Positions 21,471 to 32,350 of a stretch of DNA of 64,000 bases are shown one piece after another. The stretch covers positions 41,176,676 to 41,240,675 of the forward strand of contig OU862915.1 of the NCBI GenBank assembly GCA_917880885.1. Direction: 5' to 3'. The position numbers were made by a program, and so were the translations under genes. Every line of letters starts with the position of its first letter. Position 1 is the stretch's first letter. This DNA is from Limnephilus marmoratus. Lineage: Eukaryota; Arthropoda; Insecta; Trichoptera; Limnephilidae. The notes under the pieces are model-generated. The model did not search any database. It was given only the letters and a program-made list of their open reading frames with translations, and had not been told where the DNA came from.

Positions 21471-21868
21471 GAGGACAGTTCGGGTACCGCCGTCCTACGA
21501 ATGATTTACTGAATATCCAACACCTCATAAGGCACCCAAATGGTAAGTTTCGTTTGGTTATTTAGTAGGGGTGTCCGGGTTCGCGAGGTGAGGTGATGCG
21601 TCTGCCCACCAACCACATGGCAATTAAAAGAGACCGGTTGAGGAAGGTTTCTCGACTCATCGCCTTGCATTACAGTACCAGGGATGGATTCATACATATC
21701 TCTTCTGGATTAACTGATCCCAGATTCCTGCCCACCTCTCAACCTTTTTTATTCCCAAAACTTCATTACCTTCCTTTCCTCGGAACCTTACATCATCCCC
21801 AAGGGTGACGTACGCTCTGACGGAATTTTTTTCCTCAGGGCCTCCTGTGTGGAGTTGTAAAAAAATGA
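21471..21868 (+). repeat. Family R dispersed repeat
   Basis: Starts GAGGACAGTTCGGGTACCGC. It carries GGGGTGTCCGGGTTCGCGAGG, CATCGCCTTGCATTACAGTA, GATTCCTGCCCACC and CAGGGCCTCCTGTGTGGAGT, with an A-rich tail. The middle is internally shortened. Confidence 0.7.
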
Positions 21869-21997
21869 AAAATGAATGTGATTCAGATTTTTAAAAATAA
21901 TTCTGTCATCTGAGCATCACCATAAATAATTAAATAGGCATTGTTTTCAAATCTGAAATGATTATTGTAAAAATAAATAACTTGTTATCAGTTTGAC

Positions 21998-22425
21998 CGG
22001 CGAGTTTGGTTGCTGCCGTCCCGAGAACCATTTATTGAATAATAAACACCTCTGCCATAAGTCACCCCAAGTGTTTTTCTACGTTTGGTGTCTTAGCAGG
22101 GGTGCCCGGTTTCATAGGGGTGAAGTTTATCCAATTCTTTGCAGCGGATGCGTCTGCTTTCCAACATCGTGGCAGGTCATATCGGGGGAGACTGATTGAG
22201 GAAGACTCAGAACATCGCGTTGTACCGCAGTTGGAGGAACGGATTCATATGTCCGTGACTCCTGTACAAACTGACCCCCAGATTCCTGCCCACCCCTCAT
22301 ACCATTTCCCGTCCCTTTTCCTCTTCTTCCTTTCCTAAAAAGACCCTCCACACGTCCCAAAGATGACATAGGCCTCGAAGGAAATTATTTTCCTCCAGCT
22401 CTCCTGCTTGGAGCAAATGAATTTT
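21998..22425 (+). repeat. Family R dispersed repeat
   Basis: Starts at GGTTGCTGCCGTCCCGAGAA with a decayed front. It then shows GGGGTGCCCGGTTTCATAGG, TTGTACCGCAGTTGGAGG and GATTCCTGCCCACCCCTCAT, and ends CTCTCCTGCTTGGAGC before a T-rich stretch. Confidence 0.7.
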
Positions 22426-23311
22426 TTTTTCTGAAAACATTACATTTTTTTTAAATTTTTCATCTAGTGATGGTTCGCCTAATACCAGTTCATTGTGTCG
22501 AGCACTGAAAACACTCAAATATAACAATAATAATTCTTAAAATTACTTTATGATAGAGCGATTTAATTCTAACTAACTCAGTTCTCTAGAAGAATAGAAA
22601 ATCGGTTAAAGCGATGCTTCTTTCTTAGAAGAAAACTTTTATCACTCTTAACTTTTTTGTGCATTATTTGCCAACACGCCTTAAAATCATCAGTTTTCCT
22701 TAGTGGATTTCCAGACCCCTTGTTCTCACAAAAAGGTACTATGTACTATCTATTCAAGGGATACATTCGCACACGTATGTAAGTATCCATACGACTTATA
22801 TACTTACACGTGCGTGTATTTAACCCTTACCAAACATTACCGAACCCTTCGGAGCAAATCGTGCAAAGTTAAATTAATTGGAGAATGTTTGAGTCGGACT
22901 GAAGATTATCCTTTTATAGTTGTTAGGATTGGGTTTATACTGGGGAACAGGCTAAAAGCGAATCGATACCGTTAAACAAACCCCCTTTTAACGGCACCGG
23001 TAATGTTAGTTTAAATTGAATAACTTTATTTGAGTATCGGTTAACTGGTTAGATGCAATAAAAAAATAGGGTGAGTTTTGATTTTTGGGAATAATTTTAG
23101 TACAAAAGTTTTATTTTTTTTTACTGTCTATAATAAACCTTTTATAATTCGGATGTAAAATTTACCTAGTGGCAGTTTAGAACTGTTAAGGTTGTTCAGC
23201 AAGTTGTCTGTTAATCTTTTAATATCAATGAACCTTATTTGGATTAAAAGCCTCTGAGGTCGAGGGATAAGGGACTACCAATCCGATGGTCGCAAATTTA
23301 GGCGATAGGGA
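22426..23311. other. No gene recognised
   Basis: AT-rich; a 90-codon frame at 22703-22975 (+) has no recognisable motif and looks like chance. No repeat family match. Confidence 0.4.
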
Positions 23312-23748
23312 GGGAAAATATTCATTTTGCCACCCCGGATTCATTTATTGGATAAATGGATAGCCAACACCTCTGCCTTAGGTCATATCAAGTAGTTCGC
23401 TACGTTGTGTGACTTGGAAGGAGTGTCCGGGTTCACGGCGTGAGGTTTGTCCGAGTCTTGGCGGCGGATGCATTTGCCCTGCTGCATGGTCGGCCGGTTC
23501 GGGAGAGAATGCTTGGGGGAGCCCTTTTGACTTCTCCAGCCATACTCTCTCAGAACATCACCTTGCACCCCAGTGGGAGGGCTGGATTCATACGTCCATT
23601 ACTCCTGGATATACTGACCCCCAGACTTCTACCCACCCCTCATACCCTTTTCCTTCCCAGAACTTCCTCTCCCCTCCTTTCCTAAAAAGACCTTCCACAC
23701 CTCATCCCCAAACACGATATAGGGCTTTCTGTGTGAAGCTAATGTAAA
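23312..23748 (+). repeat. Family R dispersed repeat
   Basis: Front replaced by AGGGAAAATATTCATTTTGC. From CCACCCCGGATTCATTTATT it follows the family through GTCCGGGTTCACGGCGTGAG, GGGAGGGCTGGATTCATACG and TTCCTCTCCCC to GTGAAGCTAATGTAAAG. It abuts a SINE S copy directly. Confidence 0.7.
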
Positions 23749-23749
23749 G

Positions 23750-24003
23750 GCGTTCGCAAATAAATTTTATAAGATCGATTTGTATTATTTCACAATTTAT
23801 TCATTTTGAACAATACATAGCACATTTGCGGCACGTTTCAGATTGGAAGATTCTTTCCGTGTAGCCCTGGTGTAAGACCATAATTTAGAATTGAAGTAAT
23901 ATATAATATGTACTTGAAATGGCTTTAGCCGTATTTCGTGACCAGATCTGAAAAGTCAGGAACTCGCCATCTCCCTTTAATCCATCTTTATCCCCTCCCC
24001 ACA
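23750..24003 (+). mobile_element. SINE family S copy, partial
   Basis: Begins at the end of the head (GTTCGCAAATAAATTTTATA). It then shows ATTTGCGGCACGTTTCAG, GTAGCCCTGGTGTAAGACC, GCTTTAGCCGTATTTCGTG and a CCATCTCCC tract. The 3' part after the C/T tract is replaced by LINE sequence. Confidence 0.7.
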
Positions 24004-24009
24004 TTAATA

Positions 24010-24157
24010 TTATTTAACTGATTTGCTTGATGCAATGGGACTGCGATGGATGGAGGCCACACAATCAGAGCAAGACAGGGACGAATGGAGGCCCCTTGTC
24101 GATGCAGTGGGTCAACGACCCGAGTAGGACAAGGGAAAGAAGATGATGATGATGATG
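24010..24157 (+). pseudogene. LINE G C-terminal tail fragment
   Basis: One frame reads GLRWMEATQSEQDRDEWRPL and V-D-A-V-G, then a stop, then a (GAT)n tail. The D-R-D-x-W-R-x-L-V block is the usual C-terminus of several insect LINEs. Only about 45 residues remain, so the clade is open. Confidence 0.55.
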
Positions 24158-24551
24158 AAGTGGGTCGGTAAATTGGAGTCCACATCAAGTAAAATATTCC
24201 CTCATGTTGGAGAGAGTTCAGAAGAAATTTCTGTAGATGAGGGAGTACGGCTATTACCCGTTTCTCTATCCTACCGACATTATTTTGGGTATGCTCGGAA
24301 TGAACCATCTACGGGTCAGGAGGGATGTACACATTGCTACGCATTTCTTCAGATTGATTCGCGGATGGTTTCAAAACTCAGCTATCTTTGGAAGCATTCA
24401 TTTCGATGTACCCAATGGGTATCTTCGCCACCGACAGCATAGACTGTTCTATCTTCCGTCCTGCAGGACTAATTTGCCAATGGTCATGCCGGTCGCGAGA
24501 GCAATCTTGCTGTTAAACAGAATTAATAGAGAACTCCAGTACAATTTTTAA
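24158..24551 (+). pseudogene. LINE F (CR1/jockey-like) C-terminal fragment
   Basis: Reads SPHQVKYSLMLERVQKKFL, a stop, MREYGYYPFLYPT, LGMNHLRVRRDVHIATHFFR, HFDVPNGYLRHRQHRLFYLP and SCRTNLPMVMP. Motifs E-R-V-Q-x-K-F-L, Y-G-Y-Y-P and C-R-T-N are the standard C-terminal landmarks of CR1/jockey-type ORF2 proteins. The frame from 24237 to 24551 is open (104 codons), with one in-frame stop upstream. The RT core is absent. Confidence 0.75.
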
Positions 24552-25697
24552 TTTTTTTAATGAAAAATGACCCTTTAACTTAAATAACTGCATTTTTATT
24601 TTAATTTTTAGAGTTAGTTTTAATAGATAAAATAATTGTCAAAGTTTTAATTTTTCAAGACTCCCCGAAAACCACCGTATGTATGGTGAATCGTGTGACG
24701 TCATCACTTCTTAAAAATTACTATAGGATCGGGCAATCAGTGATCTAAAGCGAAGAATTCTCCCTAGAAATAGCATTACTATTTTTTTGTGCAGTAGTTT
24801 TTGAATATTTTCAGTAATAGAGAAAAACCAATAAGAGACACCTTTATTTTTGAAACATTTTTTAGGCCTAAATAATGTTTCAATGAACACAACAACTAAA
24901 TCTCTATGAACAGTATGTAAATAAACGAATAAATTAATACTATGACTTGTGTCAAATCATACATTCCCATAAAATGACTTTACGGTGACGCCACTACACG
25001 TCGAACAGAGACGTCACCTCGACGGCGTGTTTTTACGACCCGATTAAAAATGGACTTTTTATAAACTCGTTTGCGTTTAATATTATTAAATAAAACTTAT
25101 ATATTCAGAATCAGCGTTTTTTGGTCTATGTGAACATATTTTTTTAAAGCCAGAATATTTTTCACTGTGGAGTTCCTTATTCGGATATCGACATACTTAG
25201 CATTAGTAAAGCTACCTTTAAAAGAAAGCTCTATTATTGCTTGAATAGTTCGTGTTTAATGTAGTACAAATGTATTTTAAAAATCCATTGAAATGTAAAG
25301 TATTGTAATGTTTTCGAAATAATAAAATTGAAATAAATTGAATTGAATTGCTCGATATTTAAACCAAATAATAAAATAGAATTCCTACCAAAAACGTTCG
25401 CGGCATTTGAATACTAAAATAATTAATTCACCTGATGTCCTGAAGACAAGGGAAAACAAAATTAAAAAATTCGAAATGACTTAAAAATATGCCTCCATGA
25501 CAGCTGATCCCCTGAGTGTTGGCCTTTACTTTGTACACAATATGCAGTCAGGTTAGGGAAAATACGGTAAACCCAAAATATAATTAGGTGTTCTGAAGTG
25601 GTTTATGCAGACAGGATATACCGCCGAATAACAAAAGTATGTCTTTTATTTTCATTGAATGCAAAAAAAAAATTACTTGCATATATTCTGTACATAC
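24552..25697. other. No gene recognised
   Basis: AT-rich. A TTGAATTGAATTG-ending A-rich tract near 25320-25350 looks like the 3' tail of a LINE whose coding part is gone. A short GC-richer patch near 24985-25050 has no frame. Confidence 0.4.
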
Positions 25698-26025
25698 CCA
25701 CTGGAGCGTTTTTTGCCACAATATGGCACTATTTAAAATACCTCTGATTGCTTTGCTCCAAATTTTGGCAAATTTTCCCTTATTTGTAAGTAATTAAGTA
25801 GAAGTTTAGAATTTAAATTTTTTTTTTTTTATATATCCTACAAAAATGTGATAATCGACAAAAGATAGATAAATTCATTAGCCACATAGAACTATAATCA
25901 GTTTGTCTGTCTCCATATTAAAAATCGGATTTTTTTTAATGTGGCTGGAAAATTTTCAAAATGATCACCAAAAAATCTCGAGCAATCGGAGAAAAAAGTT
26001 TTAAATTGCGCTTTCGCCCCAGTGG
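25698..26025. mobile_element. TIR element with CCACTGGAGCG ends, uninterrupted copy
   Basis: Left CCACTGGAGCG and right CGCCCCAGTGG (one mismatch). Shares its whole length with the outer parts of 14385-15236. Flanks are ATAC and TTAT, so the target duplication is not preserved. Non-coding. Confidence 0.65.
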
Positions 26026-26572
26026 TTATAAGCACATAAATAAGTCAATTTTAGGTTAAAAATAGTAATGGAAAAAAATTATTATTTCGATTCCGGGGAT
26101 CAACCAACAACTTTGACCCTTTTTCTTTTATCGATAATAATATATTTTAATTGAACTATTTTTTTAAACCATTTGCAAACAATAATTGCTTAAAATATTA
26201 TCTCACTTCACCTACTTATATCATTTTCATTATAGCTTTTTAACTGTCAAAATAAAAAAAGATCATTTCGTTTTGATGGTTGACTTTTGTCCATAACCAA
26301 CGGTTTGCAGTCCACATGACGTCAAGTGGAATTGCTGTGCTTGTTCTACTGGAATTTCAATCGAAGGTGTTCTAAAAATCTTCCTTTATTGTTTGCTCTT
26401 GTCAATATATAAATCAAACGCACGCCTGAAAATCGAACTATTTATTTATTTATCAACGGACTTGTTATGAAATAATACGAAATTTAAAAATAGATGGTGT
26501 ATGAAAGCAAGGACAAAATTGGAGACAAAAATAAGAAGACAAGTCAAGTCAAGACTTAGCTAGAGGTCAAAA
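26026..26572. other. No gene recognised
   Basis: AT-rich spacer between two transposons; no supported frame. Confidence 0.45.
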
Positions 26573-27733
26573 TAGGGATGTCGAAAGTGAAAAAAATATC
26601 GATATTTCGATATATCGATATTTATTAAAATATCAATATCGACGTCGATATATCGAGGAAAAATATCGATATATCGGTCAAATTTTTAAAGATTTTGCGT
26701 TTTTAAAATAATACTGTATTATGCTCAATATTATCAATGGTAATTTTTATACACAATGTGTATTATTTAAATGTACAAAGATCTCAATAAAAATGATGGT
26801 ATTTTTAACAGTATTTATTTTTATTAGACAATAATTACAAAAATATAAAAAACTAAAAAGCTATCTTCTAACTAATATTTTTAAACCTTTTATTGTATCA
26901 GGCAAACCAGTATTTATCCTTAATCTTAAGTATTCCAGAAATCTTCGTATTTTTTTTTAAATTCACGAGATGTTTTTTTTAAATATCCCAAATTTGTCGC
27001 ATTAGTAAATAAAAAAAATAAACTTAAAATCTTTAATACACACCTAAAGGTATTGGATCCACATTGAAAAAAGTTTGCCAGCAAGCGGTGTAAAAAGTTA
27101 TCAGTCCCTAAATGTTATATAAAAAACGTTGTACTTTCACACGAACGTCCTGACTGCTCGGGAAGTCAATCTTTGCTGACGTGTTACGCAGCGACGAAAC
27201 GTTTTGCTGAGTTCGGTAATAGGGTGAAAGATGCGCTGGTATGTGATGTCAAGATATAGAAACAAAATTTAATGGTTCCTGCAATTTGAAATTCCGATTT
27301 GTTTTCGACGCTCTCATATTAGTAAAACCATTGTGCGGCGGCCTGAGGTAACGCGGGACTCGGTCGCTCCAAAGTGTGCGTGTGGGAGGCGCTATGGGAA
27401 TGACTTAGTCGAAATGGCCGAAAATATCATACATTTCTATGCACTTACCTACACCATATGAGATAGTATTGTAAGTTAATAAGTAATAGTTAAAATTTCA
27501 ACCGCTAGATGTCACGAACCCAATACAGTTACTTTTTCCGTTCGTTCCTATACGGTTTTGGATTCTAGTGACTTTCGTTACATAAATATACAAAAATATC
27601 GTTTTTGATACAATTTTCGATAGTGGATATTTAATATCGATATATAGATATATCGGATCAAAATATATCGGCTAAAAATATCGATATTTTGAATTAAAAA
27701 TATCGATACATCGATATTTTTTCAACAAGCCTA
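26573..27733. mobile_element. Non-autonomous hAT element with ATCGATA-repeat ends
   Basis: Flanked by identical 8-bp duplications GGTCAAAA (26565-26572 and 27734-27741). Ends are TAGGGATGTCGAAAG and CAACAAGCCTA, imperfectly inverted. Roughly 100 bases inside each end are dense arrays of ATATCGATATATCGATA, the subterminal repeats expected as transposase binding sites. The 1.16-kb interior has no frame above 60 codons. Confidence 0.85.
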
Positions 27734-28196
27734 GGTCAAAATAGTTTTGAAATATCTTCAATTGTTTAGTGACCTACAAAATCATTTATAAACGTCAAGG
27801 TCTTTACGCGAGTTGACCAGTCTGGACACTAACTTTTTTAAATTTTTTATTCGTAATAGTTTTTTCGACAAAATATGGTGTATCAAATACCTTCAAAAAT
27901 TGACATCTAGATTTGTGTAGGTATATGAGGCACCTCAAGGTGGTTTAACTACAGTTTGAAAATGGCATAGTAAACCGAAATAGATGTAATAAAAATAAAA
28001 CTGAAAATCAGTGGAGTTCTACGAATTAAACACGAAAACGATTAATAATTATTTGACTACTTTCCTTAAAACTACCCTCACAGTATGTTCTGTGTAGAGA
28101 CGGTATTATTTTAAAATTAATATTTCATTATGTTGCGTTGACGCATAAACGTATCATATAATATGAATTCTCAACAAGAATAATTAATTTTCTTAC
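27734..28196. other. No gene recognised
   Basis: AT-rich sequence. If the exon at 28197-28375 is real, this would be the beginning of its downstream intron on the minus strand. Confidence 0.4.
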
Positions 28197-28375
28197 ATTA
28201 ATATCCCTCCCAGGCAGGTTGTCCACCAGCTGTAGTGCGATGTCCTTGCAGGTTTTCCTGCTTGCAGGAGGGATCTTGCTGTCGTCTTCCCAGTACCGGG
28301 AGGCTGCATGGGCAAACAGGGCAGCAGGAGTAGCGTGGGTAATCCTAGTAGTCGTGACGATGCCAGTCCATTTTC
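28197..28375 (-). CDS. Candidate internal exon of a host gene, function unknown
   Basis: On the minus strand a 179-bp GC-richer block is bounded by a pyrimidine-rich tract ending TTTCTTTGTTCCAG (acceptor) and AAT followed by GTAAGA (good donor). One frame, entering with two bases to complete a codon and leaving on a codon boundary, is fully open. It includes KWTGIVTTTRITHATPAALF, AHAASRYWEDDSKIPPASRK and TCKDIALQLVDNLPGRDIN. Another frame is also open and holds a PPGTGKTT run, but its overall composition is less protein-like. I do not recognise the protein. No neighbouring exon was found. A SINE lies just upstream, about 36 bp from the acceptor. It could also be an exon-like piece of an unknown transposon. 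Confidence 0.45.
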
Positions 28376-28410
28376 CTGGAACAAAGAAAATAAATTATTT
28401 GGGAATAACT

Positions 28411-28735
28411 TATAGAATCGCGGCGTGTGCAAATAAATTTTATTTGATTAATTTGTGTCATTTTACAATTAATTCATTTCAAATAAATTAATATTTGCGG
28501 CACATTCCAGAGAGAAAGATAATCTCAGTATTGCCCTGGTGTAAGAACATCATTCAGAATTGAAACCTTGCTTGAAATGGCTTTAGTCGCATTTGATGAC
28601 TACTCTGAAGAGCCAGTTAATTCCCCACCTTCCTCTCCCCCATTTTCTTCCCCTCCCTACAACTATGGGGATGCCATAGTCTCACTGGCTCCAGACGGGA
28701 GCAGCTGGAACTCTCGTGAATTATTAAAAAAAATA
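28411..28735 (+). mobile_element. SINE family S copy
   Basis: Starts with the 3' end of the tRNA-like head (GAATCGCGGCGTGTGCAAAT). It then shows ATATTTGCGGCACATTCCAG, ATTGCCCTGGTGTAAGA, GAATTGAAACCTTGC, a CCTTCCTCTCCC tract, GTCTCACTGGCTCCAGACGG and an A-rich end (ATTAAAAAAAATAC). The body is complete and the head mostly lost. Confidence 0.75.
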
Positions 28736-29648
28736 CTTCGGCGGAAAAATAATATTATTTTTGACCCTTAGATAAATAATATACCTTACCTTCTATTTAT
28801 ACAGGATATAACAGCACGCGCCGGATTTTAACCAGCGATTCCTGATCATATCATATGGAGTAAAAAACGTAGATATCATTTTGCTACCCGACATAATTTT
28901 TTTATAATTACATACGTAGGCACTGAGTGAAATTATTTTCCCGAGATCCTCCTGAGTGTTACTGTAAAATAAAGGCCTCACCTAGTACAAAATTTATCAA
29001 TGAAGATTTGATTGCTCCAAGAGTAACTGGCTGTTTGACAAGAACTAATCAAATTTTCGAAGAAATTAAATCAAACACTAATTTCTGAGAGCAACGCACA
29101 TCACTTCAAAAGGAAAAAGCTCCACATTTTGCTCAAACCCCCTGTTAGAATTACAATTTAACAATTTGAAATAATTATTTGGGAAATTTTCAATTAAAAA
29201 TGTAAAATGGCACAGAAATGCTATTAGAAATGTCGAAAAACAGAAGTGCCCAAACTTTTTTTAAAATAATAACGTTTTTTCTTGTAGTAGGCAATTATGT
29301 ATTTTAGTTATCATTACGCCAAGACTTTTCTTGCTACTACCTATTGCTAAAACGACTGCCTCAGCACAAGTTTAATTAGTGAAGCTGCTTAGACATGCAA
29401 AACCTGAAATAATGACTAAAAGTAAAGGTTAAATTAAAAGAATATAATTAGCTTTGTACCAGTGTTTAATAAAAATGATCAGAACTAAAGATTCCTTAAA
29501 AAAAAAACATACCGAAATAAATTTGCAATTACTGAAGAAAAAGTAATGGCAGTGATTGAAAGGTTCAAAATGGTATACATTGTTTTACCGTTCAGTTAAT
29601 ATTAAACTGTTATTTATTATTTAGCTATACCAGCAACATGCCCAGTTC
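28736..29648. other. No gene recognised
   Basis: Short family R-like tail (TGAGTGAAATTATTTTCCCG, CCTCCTGAGTG) at about 28920-28970. The rest is AT-rich and featureless. Confidence 0.4.
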
Positions 29649-29857
29649 ACTCAACCACCGACCGGTCAGTGGTTGAGTGGGCATGGCGCTTGGATCCCAT
29701 CCGGGCGTCGCGTGTTCAATTCCTCGGCTGACTAAGTCCTCCATCACAACACAAGCAACATTTTCGGCTTTCTATGGTGGTAGTAGGAGATTTTCAAACA
29801 TTGTTGGGTTATTTGTAACCCAACAATGTTTGTCTTTCTTTAAAAAAAAAAAAAAAA
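29649..29857 (+). mobile_element. Second SINE type (S2) with tRNA-like head and hairpins
   Basis: The head reads GGTCAGTGGTTGAGTGGGCA (A-box-like) and CGCGTGTTCAATTCC (B-box-like) at tRNA spacing. A body and a run of about 15 A follow. The first 30 bases are a near-perfect palindrome (ACTCAACCAC in one arm, GTGGTTGAGT in the other). Near the end a perfect 17-bp hairpin with TTTG loop lies at 29795-29832. It is unlike family S. Confidence 0.55.
29795..29832. repeat. Perfect 17-bp hairpin, TTTG loop
   Basis: Arms CAAACATTGTTGGGTTA and TAACCCAACAATGTTTG around TTTG, directly before the poly(A) of the S2 SINE. Could act as an RNA stem near the 3' end. Confidence 0.85.
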
Positions 29858-29929
29858 TTCTTTAAACAAATTTATTTTCATTCATTTAGTAGTATATATT
29901 TGTTTAGTCTTTGTAAATAAAAAAGATTT

Positions 29930-30690
29930 TTTTCTTTATATACCATTCAACAGATTGCGATGAAACTTTGGTGATTTGTTTTTTTTTGTTATTTTTTAAT
30001 TGTTGTTTTGTTTTGTTTGTTTTTTTTTAATGTTAATACCTCACAAGAGTTCCAGCTGCTCCCGACTGGAGTGAGACAATATATCCCCAAATGAGGTAAA
30101 TGGGGTATGTTGTGAGGGTAGTGGGGAGGGTAAGGAGATGGGAAAAAGGAAGGTGGGCAAGTACCTGGCTATTCAGATTGGGTCAACGAAGATGGATAAA
30201 GCTCTATCAAGCAACGTTTCAAGTCTGAATGGTGGTTTAACCAGGGCGATACTTGGGTGATCTTGCATTCTGGAATGTGCCGCAAATGTACTCTGTATTA
30301 TTTTTAATTAATTAATTGTGAAATAAAACAAATTAAATAAATGAAATTTATTTGCGCACCAAGCACGTCAAGAACCTCACCCGGATAACGGAGACCGTCG
30401 TTGCTGTTTGTTGTGTGCACGCCAACGAAGTTTTCTATATATAATGGTGAGCTCTGACGTTATGAAATTTACAATAGGTGGCGCGCTAGTTGTTCAAAAA
30501 ATGTGTGTATTTTATATAGTTTAGTGGCATGGAGGGTGGATGGGAGCGGGGAGGTTGAAGGTGGAAGGCGTTGCGGGAAGGGGTAATAGAAACGGGGATG
30601 GCGGGGGAGATGGACGGAGAAGACCGGTGAGGGAAGGGAAACGCAAGAGGTGGGGTTTAAAAATATTTTGTATCCAAATGTACATAATAA
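29930..30690 (+). mobile_element. Helitron-like element, interrupted by a SINE and truncated
   Basis: Outer parts match 919-1375: GATGAAACTTTGGTGATTTG before the SINE, then TGTGTGCACGCC, TAATGGTGAGCTCTGACGTT and ACAATAGGTGGCGCGCTAGT after it. No CTAG-type 3' end is found, so the right end is probably lost before the tandem repeat at 30731. Confidence 0.55.
29985..30405 (-). mobile_element. SINE family S copy inserted in a Helitron-like element
   Basis: In minus orientation: degenerate head (GGTCTCCGTTATCCGGGTGA, B box lost), GCGCAAATAAATTTCATTTA, GCGGCACATTCCAGAATGC, a GCCCTGGTTAA block, CCAACGTAGCC-like decay, TTGCCCACCTTCC, CTCCAGTCGGGAGCAGCTGG and a long A-rich tail. Host sequence repeats TTTGTT at both junctions, a plausible short target duplication. 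Confidence 0.7.
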
Positions 30691-30730
30691 TAAACATGTC
30701 AAACCACAAGCTGTCTAGGAAAACATTATT

Positions 30731-30805
30731 TTAACACATCACACTGTTCACATTATGTCGAAGTTAACGACATTAACACATCACACTGTTCACATTATGT
30801 CGAAG
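30731..30805. repeat. Tandem 42-bp duplication
   Basis: TTAACACATCACACTGTTCA, continuing CATTATGTCGAAG, occurs twice with a period of 42 bases. The second unit runs straight into a LINE fragment (ATGTCGAAGGAACG gives M-S-K-E-R). Confidence 0.8.
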
Positions 30806-31075
30806 GAACGACAGTTGAGATGGTATGGGCACATAAGACGGAGACCACCAGACCACACAGGGAAGCAGGCAATGTCTATGGAGCTTCATCGGAAGTCATC
30901 CAGTGGATGACTTCCACTCCATACTCATAGATGACTAAAAGCTACAAAATTTTAAAGAGAATCGGCCTGGAAGAAAGCGATACCTAGAACCTGAGAACGA
31001 TATAAGCCGACCCCGACAGCCTACCTAGGCAATAAGTTGGAACAATACAAGGAAAAAGAAGAAGACTGCTTATAT
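30798..31075 (+). pseudogene. LINE E C-terminal fragment
   Basis: Reads ERQLRWYGHIRRRPPDHTGK, then MELHRKSSSG and, after a duplicated patch (TCATCCAGTGGATGACTTCC), ATKF and W-K-K-A. L-R-W-Y-G-H with a following proline-rich block is the standard post-RT region of this LINE class. Many stops; non-functional. Confidence 0.65.
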
Positions 31076-31570
31076 CATTATGTATACTAAAGTACTAACT
31101 GTACTTAAAATGTTAACCCAGATGTTGTCAATCCATCGATATTTTTTACATGGATTTATATTACTTTTACCAATACGCCACACAGTTTTCGAGTAGCAAT
31201 ATAGTTCGCATACCATTAACTACGTACCCCTGCTTCATCTCTGAGACTTAAATAATTAATGATTGTACTTTGCGAGCTATTTAGCAAATTGATTAAAATT
31301 CTCAAAAACACTTGCTTCGCATTCAAGTCACTATATTAATTTGCATACTAAACGAGTACCAAAATGACATTACAAAATGTAGAAGCTCCTCGTACCAAAG
31401 AGACGATTAGGATTTAGCTGACTAATCGATTATTTTAATTAAATTTGAAAGAGTACGTCGTAAAAGGGGACGTTGAACCGTACGAGTAATTTTGCATATA
31501 GAAATCCAACTACATAAGAAAAGTTTTATCAGTTTTACTATCCAGGTCCGTTAGAGGGATCATTTCATTT
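31076..31570. other. No gene recognised
   Basis: AT-rich spacer with no supported frame or repeat family. Confidence 0.45.
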
Positions 31571-31935
31571 TGGCGAGAATGGGTACCGCCGCCCCGGTAA
31601 ATAATTATTGGATAACCAGCATCTGTGCCTAGGATACCCCAAATGGTTGGCTACTTTTGGTGATTTTGCAGGGGTGGTTGAGGGAGCGCGAATGGTTGAG
31701 GGAGGTCTTTTGATCTAACCAGCCAGAATCTCTCAACCCATCGCCTTGCACCGCAGGTGGAGGGATGGATTCATACGTCCGTCATTCCTGGACACACTTA
31801 TTCCCAGATTTCTACCCACCCCTCATACCTCTTTCCTTCTCAGAAATTCATTTCGTTAAAAAAAAAACCCCACATAGCATCCCGTAAGATAAGAGTGACA
31901 GACGACTGCGAGGAGCTAATATAAAAAATTATAAA
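31571..31935 (+). repeat. Family R dispersed repeat, internally deleted
   Basis: GCGAGAATGGGTACCGCCGC start. The GGTTCACGGGGTGAGGTTTG segment is missing between GCAGGGGTGG and TTGAGGGAG. Ends with GAGCTAATATAAAAAATT. Confidence 0.75.
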
Positions 31936-32059
31936 TTTAATGTAAAAAACTATAAATCTAATGATGTCGTGATCTGAAAATATTACACATACATTTCAAA
32001 CATTAAGCTGAGAAATGTCCGGGATGGCAGACTTCAACAGACAAGGGTAATTACTGCTT

Positions 32060-32350
32060 ATCGGGTTGTTGGGTTATTTCACAATTTAAACATTTCATAA
32101 TAATATAATACAAGATATATTTGCGGCACGTTCCCGAATAAAATAGAGTCTTATTATTGCCCAACATTCAGAATTTAAATATTGCTTGAAATGGCTTCAA
32201 CCATTGATTATCGGATCTGAAAGGCCAGATACTTCCCCAACTTCCTTTTCCCAATTTCCTTCCCCTCTACTACCTTCAGCCTCACAACATACCCCACTTG
32301 GAGATGCCATAGTTTCACTGGCGCCAGGCGGTTAGGAGCAGTTAAAATAC
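32060..32350 (+). mobile_element. SINE family S copy, body only
   Basis: GGGTTATTTCACAATTTAAA, TATTTGCGGCACGTTCCCG, AACATTCAGAATTTAAATAT, CTGAAAGGCCAGATACTTCC, TCAGCCTCACAACATACCCC and TCACTGGCGCCAGGCGG. No tRNA-like head. Confidence 0.75.

Noticed and set aside
22703..22975. 90-codon frame with several Cys and Tyr residues
   Set aside because: No motif, no splice context and no second copy; length expected by chance in 64 kb.
28193..28432. ATPase with Walker A motif (PPGTGKTT) on the minus strand
   Set aside because: The run is in the less protein-like of two open frames, with no Walker B or other AAA+ landmarks; probably chance.
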